Assembly (NCBI GenBank): GCA_946811185.2
Contig: OX328112.1
Location: forward strand, 23,713,558 to 23,777,557
Source of the DNA: Hippopus hippopus
Taxonomy: Eukaryota; Mollusca; Bivalvia; Cardiida; Cardiidae
DNA length: 64,000 nucleotides
Reading direction: 5' to 3'
Positions 31,691 to 42,364 of the stretch are shown piece after piece. Both the position numbers and the translations under genes were made by a program. The notes beneath the pieces are model-generated. The model was given only the letters and a program-made list of their open reading frames with translations, did no database searches and was not told the DNA's origin. Positions within the stretch are counted from its first letter, which is position 1, and each line of letters opens with the position of its first letter.

Positions 31691-33732
31691 GTAAGTTGAA
31701 CACACAAACTACATGTACTATGTACTGAACATCGAATATGGTTAACGGTTTCCAATTATTGACGAGGAGATGAGGACTTCTTTAATGGAGCATTTGACTC
31801 TATTTTGACAACTCCCTACCCTCCAAAAAATGGCGAGAAAGTCGATAATTTGTAAGGCAAAAACATGCAGACATAACAGCTTAATCATGGTTGGCGGCAA
31901 AGATGTCGCTGTGATTCGAACCCGCGACCTTCAGAAACCAAAATTCGGCAACGAAATGAAATATCGAGACAACTGCTATCCCTTTGTGTTCGAATTGTAT
32001 TTATCCCTTGTTACAAAATAAGGCCCATTCCGTTAGTAACGGTATAAAAAAAATACAGAAAAATAATAAAAAAATGGATAATTTCTTGTTTTTACACGTG
32101 TTTCTAGCTACATTTAAGGTGTCACACCACTGGTTTTTTGCCATATTGAAAATAGAGTGAAATCGACCACCTATGAAGCTTCACAGAACGCGTAATGGCA
32201 AACCTTTGGTATTTCCGTCTCTTGCTTTCTAAATTACGTCCTTAGTTTTTCAAAAACTGTATTAAAAACAATGTCAAGCGATTTTTTACTAAATCCCAAC
32301 CGAAACAGGCACCCTAGAATTTGTCCTCTGAAAAACACCTGTTCACCGCCATGATCCCAAATTTTTGTTCCTCCAGTGACACAAAATAGTCCCCTCAATA
32401 TTCAATGAAAACCCATCTAAGTGGTCCCCCGCTGCCTAAATTTGAAACAAATCTAAATTATATACCATTAAGCCCTCATAGCTTCATGAAACAGTGCAAC
32501 AAAAGTGCTTTTGCAAAATTTCACATGTGTCTACTTTTGACACTTCGACCCAGAAGCAGTCTCGCAGTTGTGCGACACCTTAAAACCATCTATGCACACA
32601 AATGAAAATTAACTGTTAATGTTAAGAATTTTTAAATCGAAAGGAAACCTAGTTTAATGCTCTCTTTTAAATTTACAGGAAAGTATTGCTTAGCGAAGGA
32701 TATTGAAAACAAATTATTTGAATTACAGTGTTTTGAAGTTTAAAGTTATTTAATACTTGTCATCAAATAATGCAGTTACGAAGGTATGTTAGCTAATATA
32801 ATTTACACTGAAAGCAAGGTAGTTATGTTACAAAAAATCTTTTCGGCTTTTCCTTTCAGGAGCTTCTATTTTCACCACGACATGGTAATACTTTACGGGA
32901 GCGTGTTGACATACCTTTGCTGAAGGTCAGATATCCTGCATACAAGAGAGCACTGTACATATTCATAAACAACTGGCTCGAGGGAGAAGTTGGAACAGGT
33001 GCCCCGACCGAAAAATGGGACAGGAATTTGGTCCACGAAATAAACGAACGTGAAAATAAAATGGAAGATTCCGGGGAAAACCTTGGGAAAGACATCTCGG
33101 ATCTTTGTGAAGTTTTGAAGGAATGGAAAGTGCATAATCATCTTATGACTGTGAACTCCCATCGTAAATGGCTTCGATTAACGCTGGAGTTTCTTGAGAA
33201 AGTCGGAATTGATGTTGGCGAGCCCGTAAAAGAACTTGTTCGAATTCACGACCTGAGTAAATACACCCATTGGGAAACTCTCGGTTACGCCGTCATGTTT
33301 GGTGACTGTCAGGAAGGTTTTAGACAGCTTGAGGACATGGACGAGAAAACAGAGTGGCAAAAAAGCCTGGAACACCATTTCGCCGTCAATCCGCACCATC
33401 CGGAATATTTCTTTCCAAAACTCGAGAACGGCCAGAGAGATAAGACAAATGGTATGCTAGACTCGGATGCAGAAAACGGTAAAGATTACCTGATAGAAAG
33501 TCTTATTGACATGCTCGCCGCAAGGGGAGAGAGAGCACTTAAAACTGACGAGGTCATTTCCGTGAGCAAATGGATGGACATTGATTCTAAATTTATGGTA
33601 CGCTACAATGACGATGACCGAGCTTATGTCAGTAGACTCTTGAAAGAATGGAAAACTGCAGTACAGAGCCTGGACATAACAAACATGGCCGTCTTTCAGA
33701 AACATTTCGACCAGAGGCTGGTGGTGAATTAA
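31598..33732 (+). CDS. DUF5662-like, HD-domain-like protein, two exons
   Basis: Exon 1 is 31598-31690 and exon 2 is 32860-33732, joined in phase 0 by GTAAGT and TTTCCTTTCAG. The product is 321 residues. The ATG has A at -3 and G at +4. Residues 132-133 (HR), 161-165 (HDLSK), E170, 203-204 (HH) and 210-213 (HHPE) form a His/Asp pattern like metal ligands of HD-type phosphohydrolases; E244 and D248 (ESLIDM) could complete it. HDLSKxxxxE with a later HHxxNxHHPEY resembles DUF5662, known to me mainly from phages and other microbes; this is from memory. There is no signal peptide or membrane segment, so it is probably cytosolic. Substrate unknown. An alternative upstream first exon is possible because exon 1 begins in repeat sequence. 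Confidence 0.75.
31691..32859 (+). other. Intron of the DUF5662-like gene
   Basis: 1169 bp, GTAAGT to TTTCAG, AT-rich. No repeat family recognised in it, which is unusual for this window. Short ORFs inside have no support. Confidence 0.6.
32860..33732 (+). CDS. Exon 2 of the DUF5662-like gene (core domain)
   Basis: 290 codons plus TAA, carrying all the conserved His/Asp motifs. The longest ATG-less stretch begins at the splice acceptor, not at the TTG at 32917. Codon usage and GC are clearly higher than in the flanking DNA. Confidence 0.88.
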   Translation, partial: ELLFSPRHGNTLRERVDIPLLKVRYPAYKRALYIFINNWLEGEVGTGAPTEKWDRNLVHEINERENKMEDSGENLGKDISDLCEVLKEWKVHNHLMTVNSHRKWLRLTLEFLEKVGIDVGEPVKELVRIHDLSKYTHWETLGYAVMFGDCQEGFRQLEDMDEKTEWQKSLEHHFAVNPHHPEYFFPKLENGQRDKTNGMLDSDAENGKDYLIESLIDMLAARGERALKTDEVISVSKWMDIDSKFMVRYNDDDRAYVSRLLKEWKTAVQSLDITNMAVFQKHFDQRLVVN

Positions 33733-33851
33733 GTCTGATTGTGTTAATGCATATTTTAGATTATTTTGTGGACAGCGTAGATCAAGAGCAGAACGCACTA
33801 AGTTGACTATAACACCGTGCTGCTGTACAGTACTGAACGGTTTTAACTTAA

Positions 33852-34052
33852 CCTGCTAAAAAAATGAAACGAAACTTTCAAGGCGAGAGTAAAACCCGTA
33901 ATTTTGCAGTTTTTTTCAACGGTAATTTTGGAGGGAAAATACCTCCCTATCGGACAGTGTAGATCCAAGATCAGACTGCACGTTCTGTGCAGTCTGATCT
34001 TGATCTACACTGTCCGCAAAAGGTCAGTGAGTCGCGCTTAGCAGCCTAAGGG
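33852..34052 (-). mobile_element. MITE-B copy, complete, TTAA target duplication
   Basis: TTAA at 33848-33851 and 34053-34056; right end TTAGCAGCCTAAGGG, left end truncated to CCTGCTAA; hairpin AGACTGCACGTTCTGTGCAG. It starts 120 bp after the stop of the DUF5662-like gene, so it may lie in that gene's 3' UTR. Confidence 0.82.
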
Positions 34053-34109
34053 TTAAGTTTTACAGATTCTCCATCCACTCGCTTACTTCGCTGCATGGTA
34101 CGAAGATGT

Positions 34110-34312
34110 TTACCTAGCTGTAGAACAGGGCTTTGAAAACAATGTCGGAAAAGATAAAATGCTTGTAACCCGCAGTATCTTCTTTTCCCACAATGCCTTC
34201 TACCCTCTAAAAGACACATTTAAAAGACTGAGTAAATTTCGATCTGTCGTCCACCTATGCTTTCAGTTTGCACACGGCTAAATTTTTGCCGTCTGATTGT
34301 GAGTTAAAGCAA
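34110..34312 (-). repeat. MITE-C copy, degenerate
   Basis: GGCTTTGAAAACAATGTCGG, hairpin decayed, end TTTTGCCGTCTGATTGTGAG then TTAA. Confidence 0.6.
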
Positions 34313-34517
34313 GTTAACAATCATCACTGCTTCGGATGGTGTCAATCGAGTTCAAGCATGCAACTGGGCTATCAAATGAAATTTTGTTCCAGAATTGTCT
34401 GTTGTAATGGTGATATGGTCATTTCATAGTTTAGCTTTTAGCTCACTTGACCACATAGTATTCAACGAGAGCTTTGTGTTTGTGGAATGAATTTAAATTT
34501 GGTCCCTTGCCGGTGTT

Positions 34518-34735
34518 ACTGGTGTTTTACGCCGCTCTCAACATTATTTCAGTCATATCACTATAACAGCTCACATATTCATGTATTTCCTGGGTTTTAC
34601 CAGTACTTGGCTGGGGGCTATGAAGTGTCTTGCCCGAGGACACTCCTACAAAAAAACCCTATGGAACGAGTGCGGCTCGAACCCGAAGCCCCCAGGTCAC
34701 GAGTATGACACTTTACTGCTGAACCACGCAGGACA
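34518..34735 (-). repeat. tRNA-derived SINE, type 2
   Basis: Minus-strand head GTCCTGCGTGGTTCAGCAG and CTTCGGGTTCGAGCC; body AGTGTCCTCGGGCAAGACAC. Confidence 0.78.
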
Positions 34736-35260
34736 CCCCACCCCCCCTTTGCCGGTGTCACAAGCTTCAGGTACAAGAGGCCCAGGGTGGGCAACTCAGT
34801 ACCATCATGACCTCTTTGTCTATTGGCATGTAATATTTATCAACTCGGTGGTTATCACTGCACCTAGCTATACACTTTTTTACTGTTTTGTTGTGGACAA
34901 AAATTGTGTCTTCCAAGATTCCCTGACAATGACCATAACAGTACCTTCAGCACTTTGATTTTCTTAACTGTTTTTTTTTTTTATTGTTTGTTATCAATAT
35001 GAAATTTTAATATTTTGTTACTTGTAGAAAGAGAAGTTATGACTGGTGTGTATGTGTTTTTCCTATTTTTTTTTTTATACTAAGACTTTATTTGTGCAAT
35101 ACAGTATAAGTGAAGAAAAAAAGGTACATCGAAAGAAAAGGAAAATATGAACTGGAGTTAACGGTTTCACTACCAACTTAATAATTTCTCATTTTTTTTT
35201 TTCGAGGTTTAAAGGTATATTTCCATTGCCACTGAAGATGAACTGGATCATAGTCTAGCA
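34736..35260. other. Unassigned sequence
   Basis: AT-rich with several poly-T runs. No exon or repeat family recognised. Confidence 0.3.
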
Positions 35261-35269
35261 TCAGATAGT

Positions 35270-35331
35270 TGATGGTGTAGATCCAAGTTCAGACTGCACG
35301 TTCTGTGCAGTCTGAACTTGATATACACCAT
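35270..35331. repeat. Isolated MITE-B hairpin with paired change
   Basis: GATGGTGTAGATCCAAGTTC and its complement around GCACGTTCTGTGC. The stem reads GTTCAGAC/GTCTGAAC where the family has GATCAGAC/GTCTGATC: both arms changed together. No MITE-B ends are visible around it. Confidence 0.65.
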
Positions 35332-35721
35332 CCACTAAAGAAACTTGAAACTTGGAAATTTGATTAAACGCTTATTTCTACGTATCAGATACATACTCAA
35401 TGGCATTGTACAGTGAAAAATAATGATTAAAAAAAAAAAAAAAATAGCAATATATGCAAACATACTTATCTTGTGCCAAACTTCATGTTAGCATCACTTA
35501 AAATAGTTTAAAATAGTCCTTGAAATATAGTGATTTCAATTTACGTTTGAAAGTGTCTACAGAATTAGACTGCCTCAAACTAACTGGTAATTCATTCTAC
35601 AATTTTTGTTCGATCGTGCCAAAACTTGTCAGAAAATGTTTTCCTGTTATTTAAAGGGACAGTATAACAACATACAGATGATGAACTAAAGCTAATTAAG
35701 TCATCACAAGTAGCGAAACAT
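35332..35721. other. Unassigned sequence
   Basis: AT-rich with a poly-A run at 35427; nothing recognised. Confidence 0.3.
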
Positions 35722-35950
35722 TGATTGATTGAATGGTGTTTTACGCTGCTTTCAACATTACTTCGGTCATACCAGGACAACAACGCACATATTCATGTAT
35801 TTCCTGGCTTTAACCAGTACTGGGCCAGGGCTCTGAAATGTCTTGCTCAAGGACACTCTCACGAAAAATCCAATGGATCAAGCAATGCTCTAACCCAGGG
35901 CCTTCAGGTCAATGAGTCCCACGCTTTACCACTGAGCCACGCAGGATCCC
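35722..35950 (-). repeat. tRNA-derived SINE, type 2, complete
   Basis: Tail TTGATTGATTGAATGG at the left; minus-strand head ATCCTGCGTGGCTCAGTGG. Confidence 0.82.
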
Positions 35951-36085
35951 TGGTAGCAAAAGAATTCAACGTTTTAAGAAACATTGCTAGCAGAAGAGAC
36001 AGTTGCTTGTAAACCCCCTAAGCTCCTCTTTCAACAGTATTATAAATATTTTCCTCAGAAAAGGCTGAGAAAGTCATATCGTCGC

Positions 36086-36150
36086 TTTACTTCAAAAACC
36101 TCGTAACTACAGCTTGTTTCAAGCTGTAGTTACGAGGTTTTTGAAGTAAA
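36086..36150. repeat. Perfect 31-bp inverted repeat, 3-base loop
   Basis: Arms 36086-36116 and 36120-36150 are perfectly complementary (TTTACTTCAAAAACCTCGTA...); the loop is TTT. It matches none of the MITE stems here. Confidence 0.9.
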
Positions 36151-36269
36151 CCGACAATATGCATGTTGTAATGGATTACAGACTATAATCACAGAAGCAT
36201 GATCTGTAGGAATAACTCAAAATATTTCTTTCAAGTATAATTTATTAACATCCACAATATAATAAAATC

Positions 36270-36516
36270 TGCCAAGCTCTGTGAAAAGGGGGCTTTATGC
36301 ATGTACAAAAAGTATCGATCCACGTCAGCTTGCATAGGCTGACATTTGTCAAAACTTTTTACTACATGTAAATCTCCTGCATTTCCAAGGACCATTCTGC
36401 CTTGTAATTTTGGCATTTGTTTGACAAAATTGATTTTATGGATCCAGAATTATGTGATGACTTGCTTGGTGTTACCCATCATAGAAAAGCATTAAATCCC
36501 CTTTTCAAAAAGTGCC
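36270..36516 (+). repeat. MITE-A copy
   Basis: CAAGCTCTGTGAAAAGGGGG to AAAGCATTAAATCCCC; stem shortened (CACGTCAGCTTGCATAGGC). Confidence 0.72.
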
Positions 36517-36689
36517 GTTCAATTATAATTAATCTCGATCATTATTTTAAAGTCATCACTAACATCATTTTCATGACAATAGTTTCGAGTCTACCTAACC
36601 CTTTAAGCATAACATTAATGAAATATAAATGTTCAGTCACGAAAAATGTTCAAATATCTGCAGTTTCATGACTGCTTTTAGTCTGATTG

Positions 36690-36790
36690 TCTCCCCAAAG
36701 CAGACACTGCAGATCAAATTTTCAGACAGTACTAAATGACTGCATGTTTTGGTTCTGTCTGATCTTGATCTACATTGGCAGCATTAGAAA
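36690..36790 (+). repeat. MITE-B fragment, stem disrupted
   Basis: GACACTGCAGATCAAATTTTC and GTCTGATCTTGATCTACATTG. Confidence 0.45.
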
Positions 36791-36806
36791 CTGTTAGGGA
36801 TGGGAG

Positions 36807-37727
36807 CAATCATAGGGGTCCGTAGTTTGATTCCTGGCACCCATAGACTATATATTATAAACAAGGGATTTAACTGTATGCAGCCCGTTACTCGCCCCCC
36901 CGTTACAAAAAACAACGTATTTCTACCCCATCAGTTATTCTCCTATTTTTTTCTACAGCTGAGAGCTAAAACATTTTTCTACCAGAAAAACACAACTGTT
37001 TGTCAGTGGCTAATGCAGTTTGGCCGATACATTCGCTCGAACTTGTAAACTCGCTCAAAAATCTTCGCCATTGACACGGGTTCGTACATCCGTTTTCAAG
37101 ATATAAAATGCACTTTAGATCCAATGAAACGCAGTATTAGCGGCACCCATCCTTTAAACATGTTTAAAAATACTACTGACCTATAGTCTTTATCTTCAAT
37201 AACGACGAGACGCCTCAGAATTCGTTGAATTTGTGATCCACGTTCTTATTTCAAACAGCTGCAGCCATCTTCTGTCATGTGACATTGTTTGGAACGAGAA
37301 ATTTCATCGGTTGATATGTACTAACAGTCGTGCATTCAACCAATGAAATTTCGTACAGCTGCTCACACCTTTTTGTCACGTGACAGTACGGTGACACTGT
37401 TTGGAACGAGAAATTTCATTGGTTTATATGCGCGAACGTCAGTATCGAATGTAAGAACCCGTGTCAATGGCGAAGATTTTTGAGCGAGTTTACAAGTTCG
37501 AGCGAATGTATCAGCCAGACTGCATTAGACACTGACAAACAGTTGTGTTTTTCTGATAGAAAAATGTTTTGGCTCTCAGCTGTATAAAAAATTAGGAGAA
37601 TAACTGATGGGGTAGAAAAGATAAGTTGTTTTTTTGTAACCGGGGGCGAGTAACTGGCTGCATACAGTTAAATCCCTTGTTTTAGTCTATGGGTGACAGG
37701 AGTCAAACTACGGACCCCTATGGGATC
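36807..37727. mobile_element. Long inverted-repeat (foldback) element
   Basis: The left arm, about 36807-37084, and right arm, about 37453-37727, are complementary over about 275 bp: AGGGGTCCGTAGTTTGATTCC with its partner near 37705, ACAACTGTTTGTCAGTG, and CTCGCTCAAAAATCTTCGCC. The 0.37-kb centre has a second diverged inverted or direct pair (GGAACGAGAAATTTCATYGG twice). No transposase. Confidence 0.75.
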
Positions 37728-37741
37728 AATTACCAATTTAA

Positions 37742-37956
37742 CCCTTTACCACACAATCCAAAGTTTTAACAACCCTTGAAAGTTTTGAAAACATTGTAGA
37801 AAAAGGAGAAAATGCTGGTAACCAACATTTTCTCCTTTTCGCACAATGTTTTCTAGACTATCTGATTCAAATCCCATTATTTGTACCACATAAATTTTGT
37901 TGTCTGCAAGTGCTTTCAAATTGGACCCATCTAAAATATTGTCATTTGGGAAAGAG
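37742..37956 (-). mobile_element. MITE-C copy, complete, TTAA flanks
   Basis: TTAA at 37738-37741 and 37957-37960; ends CCCTTTACCACACAATCC and ATTTGGGAAAGAG. Confidence 0.83.
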
Positions 37957-38227
37957 TTAAGCAGTTGAGTACTTGGTAGCTCTTTGGAGCGAGTACTTGA
38001 TAGGAAACGTCAAATTGTAGTTGTGACAGGCACTTTATAGGTTAATCTCCGCATTATCGAATAAAAGTTAACATCACTTTCTTTTATACGAAACTTTACC
38101 TCTTGTTGAGCATCTTTTTTAAATCTAAAGCATACAACTTTCGAAATCACTGTTGTAAAAGTAGAAATTCCTTGTCATGAGCAAGAGCATTTTCTCCTTG
38201 ACCCATAACATTTCCAAATGTTCTAAT

Positions 38228-38446
38228 CTTTACCAAAAAAAAAAAAATTTGGACTCTTCCAAACTGAAAGCATCTGCAGATAGCAAAACAAGTGTGACTA
38301 AAAGATGAAATTTGTCTTTGGACAGTCAAAAAACATCATGCGAAAAAGAGAAAATGCTGGTTACCAGCATTTTCTTCTTTTCTCACAATGTTTTCAAAAG
38401 TTTTTTTTCTCAAGGTTGTTTAAACTTTGGGTTGTTTGATAAAGAG
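38228..38446 (+). repeat. MITE-C copy
   Basis: Ends at GTTTGATAAAGAG with TTAA at 38447; hairpin intact. Part of another C copy in reverse lies just left (38160-38225). Confidence 0.72.
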
Positions 38447-38661
38447 TTAAACCGTCATACATACTTTACACGATTTCAAAAGTGTCGGCTTCAAATATAT
38501 GAAAATGTGTACAGAGTTTAAGAGGGCATATTTTTGCTGTGAATCAAAATATGTACATGTATCTTGTGAAACACTGATTAATACTACCTGTTATATTTTT
38601 CTGTGAAAACATAAAGAAACTGGGTGTTTCCATGCAGTAAAAAAGGCGCAACTTAGCTGTT

Positions 38662-38882
38662 CAACCCGTTCCCAGACAATCTTGACTTTGAACAACACTG
38701 AGGAAAAAGGCTTTTGAAAACATTGTGGGAAAAGGAGAAAATGCTGGTAATCAGCATTTTCTCCTTTTCCCACAATGTTTTCTTCTCTGTTAAGTACACA
38801 TCCTATCATATAAGCCACATCTGATCTGGTCTGCAAGTTCTTTCAATTATGACAAGTCTAAAGTTTTGTCTTTTGGTAAAGG
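38662..38882 (-). repeat. MITE-C copy
   Basis: Perfect hairpin (GGAGAAAATGCTGGTAATC); end TTTTGTCTTTTGGTAAAGG. Confidence 0.76.
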
Positions 38883-38939
38883 ATTAAATAACTGGGTGGT
38901 CATTTTGTGAATAAAACACTGGATTGTGTATTAGAGAGT

Positions 38940-39245
38940 TAAAGAAACATCTTTACTGCCGGAGAGTAAACAAACGCTGTTAAATCTTGACGGTGTTCTA
39001 ATCTAGTCAGCTGTGTAAACGTAGATAAAAAATCAATATAAGGTGTATGAAACTGTAGGGATTTGTCTTCAATTTAAACCAGAAACTGTGGTTGTTATGT
39101 CTATGGCAAGCAGCAATAGAAGGAAATGTATTTTCTATCTGCCGTAATCTGTGCAACTTTGCAACCATCAGGGGCAATATTTGGCATGAAGATACAAGAG
39201 TGATTATAGTTTCATAAAATAAAGAAAAAAAAGAAAACGGTTAAA
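38940..39245 (+). repeat. Repeat G copy
   Basis: AAGAAACATCTTTACTGCCGG, TTTAAACCAGAAACTG, AATCTGTGCAACTTTGCAACC, TCAGGGGCAATATTTGG. Confidence 0.65.
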
Positions 39246-39612
39246 AAACTGAATGAAAACAAGTGAAGATGTATGTTTAAGGGTTTAAGGAAATACTATG
39301 AACATCCCCCCCCCCTTTAAAAATTTATTCATGGTTTGCCAACTACTCTCTCATAAATTTCAACGATAAATAATTTTTTAGTAATATTGTCATTCTAAAA
39401 ATCTGAAGAGGCCCCTTTCAAGGTATACAAAAAATGTATAACCAAATAGTATACCGGTACAATATAAATATAATTATATATATATATACATTATATGTAT
39501 GTGTACATAATCATTTAACAGACTTACATATTTCAACAGCCACAAATTTTCTTAATAATTCAAATTCAAAAGCCCTATTTTTGTTTGTTTTAAAGTCACT
39601 TAAAATCAGATT

Positions 39613-39829
39613 TTAACTCACTGTCTAATTCCCTGGAGGAAGGAGGCTTTTAAAAACATTGTGGAAAAGGTGAACGTGCTGGTAGCCAATCCATGCCCTT
39701 TTTCTTAAATTGTTTTCAACCCTTTCAACTATACAAATTCCATCATCTGAGTCCGATATTTTGTCTGCAAATATGTTCAATATGGTAGAAACAAACATTT
39801 TGTATCCTAGTGAAGAATTAAAAGCAAGT
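39613..39829 (-). repeat. MITE-C copy, degenerate
   Basis: GGAAGGAGGCTTTTAAAAACA and TCCGATATTTTGTCTGC; hairpin largely lost. Confidence 0.5.
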
Positions 39830-40220
39830 GGTAGAAAGAGAGCTGAAGATAGAGATATACATGTAAATTCTTCAAAATGTAATGTAGGTAAACATACTAT
39901 TATTTCATGCATTATTGAAACAGTGTCGAGGTTCATGAGGAAATCAATCTTTTTTGAAAATTTCCGGATAGATGCAAATTTTCTTCAGTCTAAAATTTGC
40001 CATCTGTAACACATTAAAAAGATGTCTCCTGCAGGGATGAAAGAAGTCACATCATGTTCTATTTTGAAAATTATCTATTTGCTGCAATTTTTCATGTCTC
40101 AAAGTTTCCTTCCGTAATATTTTCACCAGATGTCATACAAATGATTAAAAGGATCAGTTATCACATAGTTGATTCCAGTGAGTAATAATGTTATTTCTGA
40201 TGATTGATCTTTCATTACAT
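39830..40220. other. Unassigned sequence
   Basis: The stretch 39780-40009 is open in one frame but shows no domain and no convincing splice sites. Confidence 0.3.
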
Positions 40221-40226
40221 ATAAGC

Positions 40227-40482
40227 CATGCTCTGTGAAAAGGGGGTTTAATGCATCTACAAAAACTATTGACCTAGATCAGCCTGCACACTCTGTGCAG
40301 GCTAACCTGGGTTGAACTTTTTGCTATTTATCAATTTTCTTCTTGTTCAAGGACCATTTAACCTCATGACTCAGTCTGTTGTTGGACAAAATGGATGTTA
40401 TTCATCCTTAAGTATATGATGACTTGCTTAGTATAACGCACTACAGAGATGCATTTAACCCCCTTTGGCCAGAATGCCACTC
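40227..40482 (+). repeat. MITE-A copy
   Basis: Full-length; stem CAGCCTGCACACTCTGTGCAG. Confidence 0.82.
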
Positions 40483-40603
40483 ATATGTTTTGTGATTGAA
40501 AAGAAAAGAAGACCACAACAAGAGGGGGCTAGTGCTCTGCTTACAGGAAAGTGCATAACTATGTCCAAGTTACTTGCCCTGCTTGTACAGTTCCCCTTTA
40601 TTA

Positions 40604-40830
40604 ATCAACTCTTTACCTAACAACAAAAATGTAGACTTGTCTAAATCGAAATCATATGAAGACGACAATTGAAATGTGGTTTACATGATGGAATTTATCT
40701 TTGATAGGGTAGAAAACATGGTGGGAAAAGAAGAAAATGCTGGTTACCAGCATTTTCTCCTTTTCCACCAATGTTTTCATAAGAATTCTTCCTCGGGGTC
40801 GTCACAACTGCGGATTGAGTAGTAAAGGGC
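40604..40830 (+). repeat. MITE-C copy
   Basis: CAACTCTTTACCTAACAAC to GATTGAGTAGTAAAGGGC; hairpin intact. Confidence 0.74.
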
Positions 40831-41212
40831 TAAAAAGTAAACCAAGGGAGAAGTAAATATCTTCAGTAACAACAGAGATATGGTAAAAGATCCAAGTTAT
40901 TGCACAACGACAACACAGACAATACTTTGACATTTTCCTCTTAGTTAGCTGAGCTAAAAAGTGAGATTTATCTAGTTGATTCTAATGATACATCACTTTA
41001 TTATGGATAAGTGATTTTTAATGAAATATGCTTTGTGACTTGGAAGAAAAAAAAAAAAAAACCAGAAAGATAAATCTGAGTAACTATAAATTACAAAAAA
41101 AAACAACAACTCCATTCTCTCTGTGAACACAGATATTTTTCAGTACATCAGTTACCAGACTTCCATGAAAGACCACACTGACTGATTTTAAAATCAATAG
41201 AACCATAGTTCA

Positions 41213-41574
41213 ACTCTTTACCACATAATCCCCAGGTTTAAAGACCCTGCTTAACCTTTTACCAAACAATCCCTGGTTTTTACGACCCAGAGGAAGAAGC
41301 CTTCTGAAAACATTGTGGGAAAAGGAGAAAATGCTCGTAACCAGCATTTTCTCCTTTTCCCACAATGTTTTCTACTCTTCTAAAGTCAAGTTTCAATTTT
41401 TGAGTCACGTTTATTTTGTCGTCTGCAAATGCTTTCAATATGGACAAGTCTAAAATTTTGTCGTTTGGTAAAGAGTTAAGAAAGCTGGTTACCAGCATTT
41501 TCTCCATTTTCCCTCAATGTTTTCAGAAGCTTTCATTATAAGGGTCTTTGAAATGCAGAACTGTTTGTCAAAGG
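41213..41574. repeat. MITE-C pair, one nested in the other
   Basis: The outer copy starts ACTCTTTACCACATAATCCC (41213-41250) and resumes at 41480 with the hairpin and right end (TTGTCAAAGGG, TTAA at 41575). The inner copy, 41255-41475, is complete between TTAA at 41251 and 41476. Confidence 0.72.
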
Positions 41575-41627
41575 GTTAATATTATAGGATTGTCTGAGAA
41601 AAGGTTTATCGTTCTATAAATAGAAAT

Positions 41628-42364
41628 TCATTTTTTCACAGTCCAAAATGGGTCTAGCAATGATAAGGGATCATTCGGGTCCACAGTCTCTTCTTTCTTC
41701 CTTTCGCCTGTAAAATCTGCTTTTGTAATTTTCTTCTTCTTGTTAGACTCTCCTGTTCCAATTGTAAATGTATTAGGATCCTGTAATTGTGACAAACTGG
41801 ATAAAACACTTTCGTCGAATTTTTTTGTAACTTTAGGACTTGCCGATGATTCACGACTAGTATGAGCTGGCGAAGATTTACCTTTATCGTCGACAAATGA
41901 AAGTTTGTCTGTTTTTACTTTGCTGTCTGTATTTATCACAGGAATAGAAGTATCTATAATTTCAAGTTTTGTTTCAAAGTCATCAAATAATTCATCCATT
42001 GGGTCAGAACTCTCTTCTTTCTTCACTCCAACATCTGAAAGGTTTGATTCTGGTAATTTTGTTTCGATAGTTTTACCAGGACTTGACTGAACTACATCTG
42101 GTAGAATGGTTCCACTTGTAGACTTTTTCTCACTGACAGGCTGGTTCTCTATCTTTTCCTCTTTTTCACCACTTTTTAACATTTCTAGACGTTGGTCCAA
42201 TCTTTTTGTATCTGTCTTTGTTCCTAGCTTTGCAATGTTTGTTTGAAGATTTGAAAAGCTCAAGGAACCAAACAAAATGTCCTCACCTGGTTCCCAGGAT
42301 TGAGATTTAACTCCTGGCTTTGGTAGCTGGTCTCCGAATGATGCTTTATGTATAAGTATGCCCT
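41628..42364 (-). CDS. PTPN23: PTPN23 last exon: C-terminal tail
   Basis: Acceptor TATATTTCAG; 245 codons to TGA. FSNLQTNIAKLG is followed by a Ser/Asp/Glu/Lys-rich, probably disordered stretch and the conserved NDPLSLLDPFW end. The tail corresponds to the PEST-like region of vertebrate HD-PTP. Confidence 0.93.

Noticed and set aside
32917..32919. Start of the DUF5662-like ORF at TTG
   Set aside because: The frame is open upstream to the acceptor TTTCCTTTCAG, and an in-phase ATG exon exists at 31598. A TTG start is unlikely in an animal gene.
39710..40009. 99-codon ORF
   Set aside because: It begins in a degenerate MITE-C end. It has ordinary AT-rich composition and no domain; kept only as unassigned sequence.
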